Source: Platycnemis pennipes (Eukaryota; Arthropoda; Insecta; Odonata; Platycnemididae). Taken from it: 64,000 bases of DNA. Every line of letters starts with the position of its first letter. The first letter of the stretch is position 1. Where the stretch lies: positions 121,763,544-121,827,543 of the forward strand of contig OW121852.1 in the NCBI GenBank assembly GCA_933228895.1, given 5' to 3'. This document shows, piece after piece, positions 1-13,330 of this stretch. The notes beneath the pieces are model-generated. The model did not search any database. It had not been told where the DNA came from and saw only the letters and a list, made by a program, of their open reading frames with translations. The position numbers and the translations under genes are program-made.

Positions 1-1255
1 GGTGCCAATCCTCCTCTTTATTCGATGTCACGACGTCTTCATGTCACCGTCGCATTATCTGTCTCGCCCCGGCTCCATCCACCCGCATGCAAAACTCTCC
101 TCCCTGCGAGTCGTGCCCTCGTGTAATGAGGCGAGTCGGGCCTTTGCGCCGCCATTCTGCAACGCTCTGCTGCTGGCAATTGGCATCCGCCGTTTCGCAG
201 ATTCCCCGACTATATCCCCTCCCCTCTCCGCTCACCATCCGTGCCGATGAGAGTCGCAGCAATTACCTCGCAGAGGGAGAACGAGCATAGAGAGGAAGCC
301 ATCACTTGGCTCATGAGGATGCCCCCGGCCACATTCCCGCTCTTCCTACCTCAACCCTTTAACTCGCCACCCGGCAACAGCCCATTGGGCTAATTACACC
401 TCAACGCCGCCCCGCGACCAACGATGTTGGATTCGCTGTCTGCGACACAGACCAGTGTGACGCAGCCGAATTGCTGCCCAGGGCGCCGCTGCATAGTTAG
501 GAACCTTAGGAGCGGCCCTATCACCTCCCCGGTAGAAACCCATTCGTGGGGGACAGCTCGAACTAAGGATCACTATTTCCGTTTTACTCTCTCTAATCAG
601 ATGATGAGTGGGTTGATGGTTTGTCCTCTGACTAGAGAGACCTTGTACAGGTCCGGGAGGGACTTTTGCAAGCGTCCGGTAACAGAGCGAGATAGTCCTA
701 CCATCAAGTTTTAATTATTTATGGGAAACCACAGGTGGCCCAAGATAGGAAACTAGCCCCCTTCTCCCTGAAGTGTGAATTTTACACGCTGTTTGGTTCA
801 GTGCTTGGTTAGCCTCAGCCACATCAAACCAATTGACTTTCTGGTTGGACCCTGGGTTTCTAAATGTACCGTACTAACTCTCATCCTGGAGTGCAGGAAG
901 TTTATTGCCCGTTCATTCCACCCGCGATCCCACTTTGAGAGAATACGCCTCTTGTTTTCAAAATATTACTTTTCTGAAGTTGTGCACACATTTCCCACTT
1001 GACTCTTTGATAATCGAAGCACTCTCTGAAGGTAAAGCCTGGGTGATCGATAGCTAAGTAGAGATGAAAACTGATATGACTCTTTTAATAGATATATTGT
1101 TTCGATTACATGGAGCTGTGAAAAATGTTTCTCACTTCGTTTTCCTGTGAATTTAGAGACGTGCTCTCTATTAGCATTTAAATTATATTAACTGCTGTTA
1201 TCTTTTTTACCAGGATTTAAGATAAGTTTTAACAATTTTCTTTTTTTTCTTTCAG
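1..1255. other. Noncoding upstream stretch, CpG-rich first 760 nt
   Basis: The first 700 nt are moderately CpG-rich and the rest is AT-rich. Open frames are short, overlap on both strands and carry no recognisable domain. It ends in a strong polypyrimidine tract and AG at 1254-1255. I see no gene here. Confidence 0.5.
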
Positions 1256-1324
1256 GTGAGTTGTTGGATGGATTAGAACGCTTTTGATGTTCGGGCTGTG
1301 CCGTGTTGCTAATCAGCGATATTT
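1256..1324 (+). promoter_or_regulatory. Candidate recursive splice site with RS-exon (or small 5' UTR exon)
   Basis: A pyrimidine tract and cttttttttctttcAG end at 1255 and are followed directly by GTGAGT (1256-1261). This is the zero-length-exon arrangement of ratchet sites in long introns. A second strong donor, GTAAGT (1325-1330), lies 69 nt downstream, matching the RS-exon layout in which exon definition is followed by resplicing. The orientation is that of zfh2, whose 5' leader is spliced in from upstream. If the second donor is used instead, the 69 nt would be a 5' UTR exon. Confidence 0.45.
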
Positions 1325-4300
1325 GTAAGTTTGAATTTCTTTTTTACTTTGGTAGCTAATTCAAGGTAATCTAATCAGATGAATTGACGCCGAAGGTGAC
1401 AATTCGATTAGAGGTCTATAAATCCTTTTTCCACAAATTAATCTTACACATCAAATACGTGCGGTGGTTTATCGCTACCATTCTAGGGTTGTTATATTTT
1501 TTTTGATGAAAATTTTCAATTCAGGACTTTAATGCAAAAATAAGATAGGTTTTAATATTTGCTTTTTTCTTATTTCGCTCGAGATTTACGCGTTATTTTA
1601 ACCCTTTCAATTTTCCAAGGTGTATTACTGATTCATTGAATGACTGCTGCACGGGTGTGTTATTTTTACTCCCAGCCTGAAAGGTATTTCCTTAATGAAA
1701 AGTGTTCTAAAGAGACGATAAGGGCCTTCCCAGGCTGTTAATTGAGTAAACCTAAGCTTATCTTTTTATTCGTCCATGACCGAAAGAATTGCTCACGCCT
1801 TATCGCGTGATTATTAGCGCTAAGAGGAACATTTTCACGATAAGCTACCTGCACATGCGCCATCGAGGAATTTAATTTCGTGTTATCTCGCGAAAGGAAG
1901 GATTAACAATATCTTTGAGAAACATCGTCTGCGCTGTCGGAGGCTAAGAACTCTTCCTCTGCCAATATCTATTTTAGAACTCATTAATTAGAGAATTTTG
2001 GAGGTTGCGTGGCGTAGGTAGAACGACCTCTGCACTCCGGGTAGCAGGACTGTCATTGTCTTCTGACTTACGTCGTTTTAGCCGTGCGAGCCTGAAGATT
2101 TTTTCCATTACTTAATCTCTTTGGTCTCATTTGGCAACACGTGGTGCGTTTGGGAAAATTTTAATCCCTTAAATGAAACTTAATTCTTTCCACTGCGATC
2201 TAGTTACACGATTTCATTACAAAAGACTCATACAAATTTACTTCACCTAGGTATTAAATGTAAATTCAATAATTCAATAAGTGTCTGTGTGGGTAATCAG
2301 TAGACTCTTAAATTTTCAATATTAGAACCTATCACTCGTATGCTTAATAAAAAACTAACTTGCGCGCCAATATACGCAACCTTTTGGAAACCTAATTTAT
2401 TTTCAATTAAGGTTTTAAACGTTTGCTCTAAATAAGTTAGCAGGGAAAAAATAACTAAAATCATAAATAAATAATTGCAACCAAAGATACATTATTAAAT
2501 CATTTTATTTAAATTGGCACCCTTATTGCTTACATAGACATTCAGTGCTTGGCTTTCTACGCCCTGTCACGTTACGTTTTCAGCAGCGCGTCATTCGTTC
2601 ATTAATTATTATTTTCATCAAAGTCTTTTCCTTTGTTTGTGTTTACCTTAATCATGGCATCACCTTTCACTGTTATTCTCCTCCCTTTTCAATCTCCGTC
2701 CAGGCATTTCTGTTTACTCATGTCGCCTTAAAATAGCTTGCTGTTTTCTTGGGGATTTTCATAAAATCATGAATGAATTTTTGGTGTGGAAGATACCCCG
2801 AGCGTGTCAGGCTATTTTTAAATCTGCCCGAATATTTGTGTCAGAGGAAGAGAAGTTCTAGATTAGTAATGGCATTGAGATAATCTTTTTTCTCCCATGG
2901 TGCAAGTACAAAGAGTTTCCGAATCCAATATTTATCATGCGATTCCAATTGCATCATTCACTTTTCATCCTCCAAAAAAATATATATTCTTGTGATATAT
3001 CTCGCCCTCGGAAAGGGCAATCAGTATTTTCTTCAGTTTTTCTTCCACTTTGATTTTCATATGCTACATATTTGGAAAAATGGTTGGAATAGTAACGAAA
3101 AACAAACTTCACCGCAGTGCGCGATATGCAAACTATTTTGTAGACTGGTTATTCATGATTCAGTTGATCAAAATGAGTATCCTAATTCGGACAAAATTAT
3201 TCCTATTAGACGAAGGAGCTTATTCTTGCAATCTTAATGTAATATTATATCACAAGTCTTGTTTTTTGTTATCACTTTTCTAAATTAATTACTTCCGTAA
3301 GGTATATTGTCCAAAACTCGAGGATTTTTTGGGATATAGTACCTATTCCCATCGATAACGTCTTCTCAAGTTTGGTAACTATTTTATTGAATGTACTTCT
3401 AATATTTTTAATTATTATTGTAATAGTATAGATGTTCTACGCAGAATAAAAACGAGAAACGTATTCATGAGAGCCCTGATAGCTTGCATTATGCCTTCAA
3501 AATTAATGTATAATGATAGCATAAATAGTTACACTAATTAAGTATGATTTAAACTCATTTCGGATCTTATCGATCAGGATGTACTATTCCAACTTATAAT
3601 TGGAAAAGGACCTTATGTCATGGAAAGGACGTTCTCGGAGAACTCCATCAAAAGACTTAACCGCCGTCCTCCTATTCGGCCTGCTGATTGTCCTTTCAGA
3701 GTGATGCTTTATGGCTTCCGAGTTTGGAATGACTTGTCAGGGTAGTCCTTCATTATTGCTGTCCCTTGACAGGGCTTTTTCTTCCCTCTTTCTTTCTTCG
3801 ATATGATTTTTTTTATATAAATCGTCCACTCCCATTGGCTGGAGGAGCACAAAAACTTCTCTGATAATCACCCAATGACTAATCTCGTGAACGTTGGTTT
3901 TTTTCCTTTCGCCTGAGATACATATATTTCTTGAGTGGAGCCTTCTTAAAATTCCATGGTCCTTGTAAGGGAAGCGGAGGACTTCAGCAAACCTCCTAAG
4001 ACATGTTGGGCTTCTGGTCCTCGGCTTGTTCCGCCACTCGTGATTGGTTGCCATCCCGGGTTTATATATGTACCGAGGGAGACGTCGACCAATGGGATTC
4101 GCTCCGCGATCGTCTTCTGTTCTTGATTGACTGGCTTTCCCCTTCCCCCTCTACCCAGCCGTTCATCTTGCGGACGCGTTGGAATTCTATCGGGAAATTT
4201 TCTTTTCAATCTTTTTTTTCGCTTTTCGCATTCTTGGAGAACTCTCCCTTTCGCGTGTCTGGATGCGTGTCCTGTTATTGGTGGAAAAAATCAATTCCGA

Positions 4301-7300
4301 TAGGTACACCCGTGCTGGTCTCGACTCCGCTCTGTAAATTCTTCATTCCGTTTTGTGCGTTGTCTTGGGAGGCGGTGTTGTTTCCTTCGGTGTTTCGGTG
4401 TTACAGATCGTTGAGTTTAAAAATGCATTGCAATGCAAAATAGATTTAGTGTAGTTGATTTCTCATGTATGTTTACAGTAAAAGGTTTTATGTAATTACA
4501 AAGGGGTAATACGAATGTAAATTATTTTTTATGGGATAAAAATGTGTTATCATAGGAGACGAAAAAATTATCAATTTGAGGCAGCATACTCAAATTAATA
4601 ACACTTGAACTAAAATATAATATGATTGCTTTTCCCGTACGTATGGGTGTTTTGTTGATCTACTAATTACTTTTTTTTAAATTTCATATCGCCTAAGGCG
4701 CTGTAAACATACCTTCTTCCCCCATTTCAGATTAAATAGTGTTTTCAGGCAACCATATTATTTAATTATCCTTCTTTTAAACGACAAAAATTTCATTTTC
4801 TTGAACATCATAGAAGATATCTTTCTTAAAGACATATTGTGTATCAGAAATATACTTCCAAGTACTTTACACTATGTCGTATGGATTTCTGAATTGTAAA
4901 CTGATATTTAGTTGTTTAATGTAAACCAAGTAACTCAGTTAGGTAGTTAGCATAAAGTTTTAAAAATAATGTTGTGGTATCGTTTGAGTAACGCGAGGAA
5001 CGTGAAAGATTAATAAATGATGTTTAGGCTTGGGTATATTTTTTGCTTATTAAGTAATTATAACTTTGGAGTGATGTCATAAAAACTAAAATATTTTTCT
5101 TTTTAGTTATCAATTTCGGGGAGGATTTATTTCATTAGGCCTTGTTTGAGCCAATTAAAAAAAATCTTTTCTTCCCGTGCACTCTTCCTTCAAGAAAGTG
5201 GAGGGAAAATATAATTAGGGTCGTTTTGCTTGTCGCAGCAATTTCTTTCATCCAGAGTTCATTCCCAAGCCCTAATGTCAACTGGGCAATTAAAGAGTTC
5301 TGGTCTTGCTTACTTCGTAATTATATTTCTCCTCTTATCTTGGACGAGTTTCTTGGGTTTGCGGCCGAAAAATTTAATGAAAAGGTAGGGACGGAAAAGT
5401 TAATCACAAAATTTCCATTGTGTGCGTTTTGTTCTCTTCCGTCCCCGTTAAACCCTGAGGAGAGCGGCCCCTTCCCTCCCTTTGCCCCTCTTGCCCTCTA
5501 CTCGCCCCCCCTCCCTCGCCCTTCCCCCTCCCACACGCCTTCTTCCTCTTTCTGCACCCCCCAGCCCGGCACTTCCTAACGAGACGCTTGTGTGGTATGA
5601 CTTCATTATTTACCTTGTTCTATTTCCTCTCCAGTTCCAATTTCCAGACCTCCGCTCTGTTCTTTCTTAGCGTGGGTGTGATTCCGCCCCCAAGACGAAT
5701 GTGTGAGCGCCGTCTCATCCTATTCTGTCTTATGTCAGCGTGCACACGATGCTTCAGCGTTTCTGATTTTACAATGATACTCCCCAACAATCTTGCATTG
5801 ATGTCATTTTCATCTTTACGTTTTTGTAGCATGTTATTTTAATTGCCGTCATTTTTTTGCGGTGTGTATTCAAATTAAATATTTACTGACTGTTCATCAA
5901 TTGCTAACAATTTAACTCTCATTTTTCTTTTCAACAAAAATCACAATTTTTTTCTTGGTCATAACAGTTAGTATCCCATATTTCTTGGATACTAGAATTA
6001 ATTCCCTGCTTTTGCTGAGGTCGGTATTACGTTTTGTCGGCAGTCGGTCAACTGCTGAGTAATAGGATGACTTCATTTACTTCCCAGGACACTTATACAA
6101 TCTAGGGTAGTGGGAAATTTTTGCTCCCTAAGCTCTTACAGTAATACTTCGGCACGTGATGAGGGTGGCGATATGATCCCAATTAATGCACTGGGTAGCT
6201 GGAAGGGGCTCATATTAGATCTAGGATTCTCTGCGTCTATGAGAAGGTGGCATGGAAACTCACGGAATGACTTGCACGATTCCAACATGAATTGACTCGA
6301 ATCACTCTCCCCTTCTCCTAGAAAAAAAACGGATCGCCTCACGAATACTTTTCACTTAATAACGCTCTCTCTCTTTGCCCCTCATCGAAATATTCCGGAA
6401 TTCTATGAAATTCCCTCCCCCGCCCAATCTTACCCCGACCTCCTCACTTCCGCCTCCTCTCGCAACCTCTTCCCCTTTAACCCCCCCCCCCCCCCCTACT
6501 CCGACCCGAACCCCTCCCTCCACTCCCCCCTTCTCCTCCAAAAAAATCCCCATTTCGTGGCTTAATTGAATTCTTGAGGACCAGGCCTGGCGGACTCGCG
6601 AACCCGCCTGCTTGGCAGCGATTGGCTTACCTCCCTTCTAAACCCCTCCACCCCCTCTCCCCTGCCTCCTCATGGGTCCCTCCCACCACCCGTTGAAACC
6701 CACCGTGTATTCACCCTCCTCCCCAACGCACAGCGCGACTCCCTCTATGTCCTTGCGCTGTGTATCAGCCCGTCTTCTGTTGCCTCACCCGAAGAGAAGA
6801 CCGTCTTGCAGTTCATCCAAAGCCGTGTAAACGCTTAGGATGACGATTTCAGGGCAACCCGGACTCTATATCCAGACTTCACTTCCGTCCTGCTCAGTGC
6901 TCTACATAGGTACACAATGGTTGACACAACTCCTATGGCTATTCAACTCATAAACTGCCCCAGTGTTTTCCTGGTATGTTTGTTGCTCTTAATGATTCTT
7001 GAGGTCATATTTTAAGTGTGGCGATTGACTTTCTAGTCGGAGGTTATTTTATTGACGGCTGTAATTGCTACATGACATTACCAGCATCCATCACATTTTT
7101 CTCCTCTCTATCTGAAGTCCATTTTTCACATATATTAGCGTACATGTGCCCACCCTTCTTATTCAATAATTTCTGATAATATTTTCGTATTAAACTTTGT
7201 ATTGAAATTATCCATGCTGCTAAACGTATGATATCATACCATACTAATCATAGCAAGTTGTGCAATAGGGTCCTTTCACAATCATCACTTAGAAAGTTAT

Positions 7301-9599
7301 ATTTGTTCTTTCTCTAACGTGTGGTGTTCTTCAATCCCTCATATTCATTCCATTATCGCCTTATTTCGTGGAGAATTTTCGTAAACATTTTGGTAATATT
7401 CGTAAGTGTTATGTCTTGCATTAAAGAAAAGTATTTAATAATCCTCTATCATGTTTTGCACCACAATGCACCTATTTGCTTATTCAATTCATCACCAATT
7501 CTTAAATTTAGCAATCAAATTCAAACTTTACTTCTTATCATTTGGTTTGTTCTGTAATGTAGAGTGTTTGAATGTCGTATCGCGTGATCCATTAAGGCTT
7601 GCATTGCTATTTTTGCCACGTGTTCAATAACTATGGGTATATCCAGTGGGAACTACGGCGAGTGTTGAATGATTGTGTGGTAACCTGATGAGGCTGGGTG
7701 AAAGTTGGCACTTATTTCATTCAGAGAGGAAAGTATTGTTGCTGGTATAAGAAAGGATTTTAACCGGGCATGAACTTTTGAGCCAGCAGCGGAATTTCAG
7801 GGAGAAATTAAGATTTTACTCCAGAACCGACGGCCCTGTTGCCGTGTGAGTGACACTTATATGTCACACATACACTGGGCAATCCTGTTACTTCGGTAAT
7901 TTACTCTTCACTGAATGAGCGTGTGCACTGGATGCGAGGCCAAGCACGTTTGTCGCCCTGGCGTCTTGCCTGCGCTCCTTCGTGTGCGCCGGATATCACG
8001 TTTCATCGCCAAGTCTCGCAATATTCCCATTTAAGCGTCAGTGCGAAGCTTCCGGAGAGCGTCGCGGTGGGCCAAGTATGAATGGCGAGGTGCGCTGTTG
8101 CGTGTTCATCCGCATACATATTTAAATTGCTTAAAAAATAAAAGAAGGACGTTGGTAAGGTGTATTCCTAAATTAAGTTGGTAGATAGGCTTGTAAGCAC
8201 GTTCCGTCTCAAGTACCGTTGTCAAATACTGTAGCGCCACTATCATGTAACTAAGGCTTTTCTGCTTTTTTTAGTGCAAACATTTATTAATATCAATTAA
8301 ACAAGTGTAGTAATGCGAGCACTTTTTTTACAATGCCAAATTCTACATAAAATTGCGCATCATAAATTAGTTTTTCGTCAAAGCGACATTTTCCTTTACA
8401 TTATTAATCTGCAAATTTTACTGCAAGAGCAATGCTCTGCCGTATAACAACATAAAAAATAGCTGATGTCTTTATTCTTCAAATATGTGATGGAAAGGCC
8501 TCATTATTTTATTGCTCTTCGATAGAAGGGCCAAAAAATGATGTGTCCTGAAATTTTCACGAAAATGACATCTATAGTACATCATAATTCGGTGGAGCAT
8601 CCTTAAGCGGTCGCGGGAACTTGCGTTGCTCGGACGTATTGCATGACGATCGTCGCGCCAAACGCTCAGCGCTACGCTTCGCCCGACCCTTGATTCTTTA
8701 TTTTTTCCCTCCTTGCCCCTCCCTCCCTAAACCCCCCGCATTATGCCATTGGTCGCGGTCATGACATGTCTTCGCTGATGAAGCATGAAGCTACAACCCG
8801 GAACGTGGTGCTTCACTTCTGCCCGTCGAAAAAAACGCCTCCTATCTGTCGTCGTCGTCATCATCATCGCCTCCTCGAATCTTTTGCCCCGGGCCGGGCC
8901 AAACCATTTGCTCCCACTTTTGTGTCCACGAAATCCTTTTCATCCTCTCGGTCGGACTGTGAGGGTGGAGAAAAAAACGCACGACTCATACGCAGGGTTC
9001 TCTTGAAGCAATTACTATTCTCCACACCTCTCGTTTTTGCCGTTCTATTTTCCCTCCTCGGCCATTACTTCTTTGTGCCCCCCCTTCCATCCTTTTTCCT
9101 CGCTCCTTTTTTTTCTTTCCTCGCTCCCTCCTAACTTTCCTTGTCCTCCAAATACCTACACGTAATTATTTTCCTCAAAATTCACATTTCGACTTCCCCC
9201 ACTGTGTCTTTCCCGATTCCATTTACTCCTGTCTCGCGCATTCGTTGACTCACTTATGTTTTACCGGTTATCACTTTCGGGATGAGGATTCGGATTAATC
9301 ATAGCCACGATTATTTCTTGGGGCAAATTACGAAGCATTTCCTCCTTATCGATCTGCAGAAGTCGTCATAGCTCACTTCATGTAGAGGGCTACCATTGGG
9401 CGATGCTGCGTGGCGTTCAAATTCGTGGGACGGACACATTGCATCCGGTCCCCAGGTGGTCAACGCGGTTGGCACGTTCGAATTGAAATTTGTTTTTCCT
9501 CCGGAGCGGTATGATGATTGAGGCTCGAGCATTTTCGCAGGTGGAATTAATTTCATTCCCAAGGACGAGTCCATTTTTTAAGCGCCCGCCAACCGTCTA
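1325..9599. other. AT-rich noncoding DNA, probably 5' intron or intergenic
   Basis: No coding signal or RNA gene is recognised. Pyrimidine-rich blocks occur at about 5460-5580, 6410-6760 and 8690-9140 and create long but meaningless open frames. A poly-C run of about 16 nt lies at 6481-6496. A short open stretch at about 3549-3743 ending FRVWNDLSG is too short to assign. Confidence 0.5.
6481..6496. repeat. Poly-C homopolymer tract
   Basis: This is an uninterrupted run of about 16 C within a longer pyrimidine-rich block (6410-6545). Its length is likely polymorphic and prone to sequencing error. Confidence 0.8.
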
Positions 9600-10420
9600 G
9601 CCTCTTCTCAGCGCAACGGCGGACTTGTCGTGGCGTCTCGCGAGGGAATGAAAGGGGGGTAAACTCTCTCTCTCCCTCCCTCTGCATCTTCCAGCGTCCC
9701 TCCTTCCCCCCCTGCACACCCCTTCCCTCCCCTCCCTTCGGGTGCCGCGATTTCCACCCCCTCCCCGCCCTCCAGTTCCTTCCTTCGTTTTCCCCCACCC
9801 CCCCCCTGCTGTAACCCCCTCCCGAAGGTCCCTCTCGGGAGAAATGCTCCTCAGTCCGACAGCAGAAAAGGAGAGAGGAGAGGGGGAATGTTGAGGAGGA
9901 GAGGGGGGAGGGAGGATGGGGAATATAAGAAGCGCTCTGAATTCATAAGATGGCCGCCCAATCAAAACTCTTGAGAGAGAGAGAGGAGAGGCCAGAAGGG
10001 AAGACGAAGAGTGTGTGGGAGAAGGGAGGGTGTGTGTGTGCTGTGTGTGTCGGAGTGTAACTATAGCGGAGAGTAAGGGATTGGAGGTGGGATATGGGGA
10101 GAGGGTTGTTCACGTGGAAGTGGAAGAAGGGAAGCGGAGTGTCGATAAGGACGTCGGTGGCGTTTTATGGCTGGGGGAGGGGCGGGAGTTTGCCGTAGTT
10201 GAGACTGCAGAGAAGCCGTGTTAAATAATAGGCGGGCAGACGGAGCCCGTCTTGTCGAGGATAGGTACTTGTACTGCGCACTAAAGGGACTGCGCGCCGC
10301 GCCATACCACCTTCTCATCTTGCCCGCGCACACCCTCCCTTGTGTCTCGCGCGTAGACTTCTCTATGGCTTCCAATCTGAAATTCAGGGATATGACGTTA
10401 AGGCAGCAAGGATCTCGAAT
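9600..10420. promoter_or_regulatory. GC/GA-rich promoter- or PRE-like block
   Basis: Dense polypyrimidine then polypurine runs surround AAGATGGCCGCC (9947-9958), which contains the Pho/YY1 core ATGGC. It sits 14 nt from an (AG)n GAGA-factor-type tract at 9973-9990, and a GT-rich run follows. In flies, Pho plus GAGA sites mark Polycomb response elements and some promoters. No TATA box or transcription start can be fixed. The functional reading is inference. Confidence 0.3.
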
Positions 10421-12239
10421 ATAGGTGGGAAGTCCTCTCCCTGTAGTTTTTGCACCTTCCTTTCCCTATGTTGTTTAGCTTTCCTTCATTTTTATCTTTC
10501 TTAATATGCTGCCAAATATGTAAAGGGCTATGTGATGCGGTTATTTTCTAGTCCATTCACTTTCTCTTATGTGGTAATGATCTAGTATTTTATAGTACTG
10601 GCCCTCTCGTTATTGCATCCTTTTTTACGGTTTCAAAAACTTCAATACTTTTACTGTCTGCGCCCCTGAAACCCATTTCGGAATATGCGATTGGTATCAG
10701 TTTCTCCGATGTAGTGTCCCGTGGTTCAGTAGCCATGCATTGCTGAGGAATGTTTAAAAAACTCTCCTATTATTTCAATCAAGTTATTCCTCATAATACC
10801 TTGAGCTGAATTCGTCCTTATTGTAACTACTAATGACTTAATTATTTTATTTGTCGAAATTATATTTATTTGGTTACCATTTTTAAAAGTTTTTAACCAA
10901 TTTATTAATTTTTGAAACGTATTTTTTTATTTTATAAGATGTGATCCATGTACACTATATGATACATACGATACGTACTAAAACCGTTGAATCTTATTGT
11001 TAAAATGTAATATTTGCTCAGCTTTCCAACTTCATGCAATGTTGTTCGGCTTTGTTATTATACGATGTCTGTAATTATATTTAAATTCGCTGTTAGAGGC
11101 TATTTATGTTTGGGAGTGGGATTTATACGTTATTTGTTGGGATATCAATGCAGTGCTGCCTCCACGTCAGAATATGGGGATGGGAAATACTTAACGCTCG
11201 TCGAGCCGTATTTTTTGCATGCCAGTCCCGATAACACTGTGAACAACTCATGCATTCTGCCTATTGACCAGAATATTGGGATGCAGGTTTGTCTGGGTCG
11301 AATGCCGCTTCGTCATTGCTAATGGGATGCCTGGATGGTGGAAAAATATTTGTTTTCTATGTCATTCTGAGATGGGTAAGTGGTTGGGTGCTTGGAAGTT
11401 CCGGCTGGCTTGCGTTAGTCATTGAGTTAGCTGGCAGCTAGATATAGAGACGTTTTGTTAAAAAGGGGGTTGGCAAATATTGTGAGCGCACCAGATGAAA
11501 TTACATCAACGTCAAGTGGACCAGGGAATTGGTAATAAGGTAGGATATATGTGGGGGCGATTAGAAAATAAAATGCAGGGACGTCTGTTGGAGATTGGGA
11601 GAAGCGACCAAGACTAGGTACGAAAGCGATATTGAAAAAAGGAATTGAAAAGAGAGATCTTACGTTTGATTTTGTTGGTTTGTTGGCTTCAGCCTTCGTG
11701 TATGGGTTCATCTGACGGTTGGAACGGGGAGCTGTAGGCCGGGCGGAAAGCGAATAAAGAGAGAGAGAGCATCCGTCAGGTATATCTCTTCAACGATAAG
11801 GATATTCGATTGGGTGGCGAGAAAATGCAGTCGTGAGAAGGGCTTTAATGAATGTTTGTGGTCTTTCCAATTTCGCCCTAGTGGCGTTCCCGATTCAGAA
11901 TTCGTTTAGGGCTGCAGTTCCCAAAAGAAAGAGATGCATTTATCCGAACTTTAGAAATTCGTCGATGAGTCAGTCGGGAAATCGCATACTTTGTGGCAAA
12001 AATATCCATGTTTCACTTTTGTTCTTGTGCATGAGCGCACGTGTGGAAGGTAAAGAATGGTATGTTGAGTACCATTTTCCATTTCGGTTTGAACATATAT
12101 ATATGTATGATATATGCTTTTTCGTTCTGCATACGTATTCTCATCTGATGGAAAGTGTTCATCGTGTATCTACGTACAGCGGCCGTATGATTTTGATGCA
12201 GATCCGTCACGGTTGAAAGTCAGTAAAGACACAAGTCAC
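10421..12239. other. Noncoding stretch, nothing recognised
   Basis: AT-rich sequence with short chance open frames. A donor-like GATGG|GTAAGTGG near 11374 lacks a recognisable exon, and a GA run lies at about 11757-11769. No domain, RNA gene or transposon is identified. Confidence 0.45.
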
Positions 12240-13330
12240 AGGGAGAGGTTAAAACGACGCTTTCATTCCTTCAGAGGGCTAGTAGTTCAGTGGGCAAGTG
12301 GTGCCTATGAGACACTAAATCAAAATGCAACGCATTGTAATGAATTTCTGTCGCTTAGCGGGCTGGATCGTCACGTACAGGGAATCGTCACGTCGTTTCA
12401 CCCAAGCGCTTGGGTGATAGCGCGCTTCTCGCGTCTCACTGGACGAAACTCGAGATTCGTGCGCGGAAATCCGTGCGTGAATGTGGAGGGTGAACGAAAT
12501 GGGGAAAGGACACGGGGGGATGTAACCACGAGCGAAAAAATTCCGGGTCCCGGAGGAGAGGAAGAGATGGGAAAATATACAAAGGGAGAGAGGAGCGCTT
12601 CGGATTCTGGGTCCAGTAATGACACCGCCATTCTTGGAGCGCGGAATGTTTTGGCGCTGGAGGAGGCGGGAGATTGTGGGAGATGCTTTTTTGGGGAGGG
12701 AGAGAAGGGGAGGGAGAGAAGGGTAGGGGGGAAAGGGGAGGGGGGGATGGGGAGGGCCCTTCCCCGCCGCCTTAGAGAATGCGAGGAGGGGTATGGAAGT
12801 GTGTATGGAAAAGGCCAAAGTGGGTAAGGAAGAGGTGGGTGGGTTGAACCAACTTGGAAGGCACCGAGGGCTGGAGAAAGGTGCGGGACGGGTGGTGCTC
12901 GGTGGTGCGGGTCGGAGGGGGAGCGGGCCCAATATGACTACCGGGAAAGAACGCAATAAAATATGCATGAGGAGTGCTCCTCCACCCCCTGCCACACTCC
13001 TCCCATTTTCCCCGTCCCGCTGTCTCCCCTCCCTCCCCAGTCAAGCCCTCTCTTCCCCGCCCCTCCAATCCCTCTCACTCAGGAGAAGAGGGAAAAATGT
13101 TGTACCCCCATCTCTCTCTCCCTTCTTTTGAATTTTAATCTTTTTCACGGCGTTGGGGCCCTCTTCTTCTCTGGCTGCGCGGGAGGGTCCCTATTAGCTC
13201 CTCGAGACCCTTCGGCTCCTCTCTTCGCCCGGACCTTCTCGCCACCGCTTGCTTCCCGCCTTTCCTCTACTGTGCTCTCCACATCTGAGATGCAGTCAGG
13301 TGCTAAAATCGCTCCCTGGGAATGGTAGTT
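12240..13330. promoter_or_regulatory. CpG-rich block with direct repeats and a 20-bp palindrome
   Basis: The block begins CpG-rich and turns purine-rich, then pyrimidine-rich. ATCGTCACGT occurs twice (12367-12376 and 12384-12393), followed by the perfect palindrome at 12398-12417. Open frames across it are long on both strands because stops are scarce in such sequence; none shows a domain. A regulatory element is a reasonable guess only. Confidence 0.3.
12398..12417. repeat. Perfect 20-bp palindrome
   Basis: TCACCCAAGCGCTTGGGTGA equals its own reverse complement. It lies 4 nt after a direct repeat pair of ATCGTCACGT. It could be a dimeric transcription-factor site or a cruciform-prone sequence. 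Confidence 0.9.

Noticed and set aside
3549..3743. Open stretch ending FRVWNDLSG, reminiscent of the tail of a non-LTR retrotransposon ORF2
   Set aside because: Only about 65 codons, with no reverse transcriptase or endonuclease motif upstream and no poly-A or tail repeat; the resemblance is too slight to call.
12114..12995. Overlapping open frames of 226-237 codons on both strands
   Set aside because: They arise in purine- or pyrimidine-rich sequence with few stops; both translations are low complexity and show no domain.
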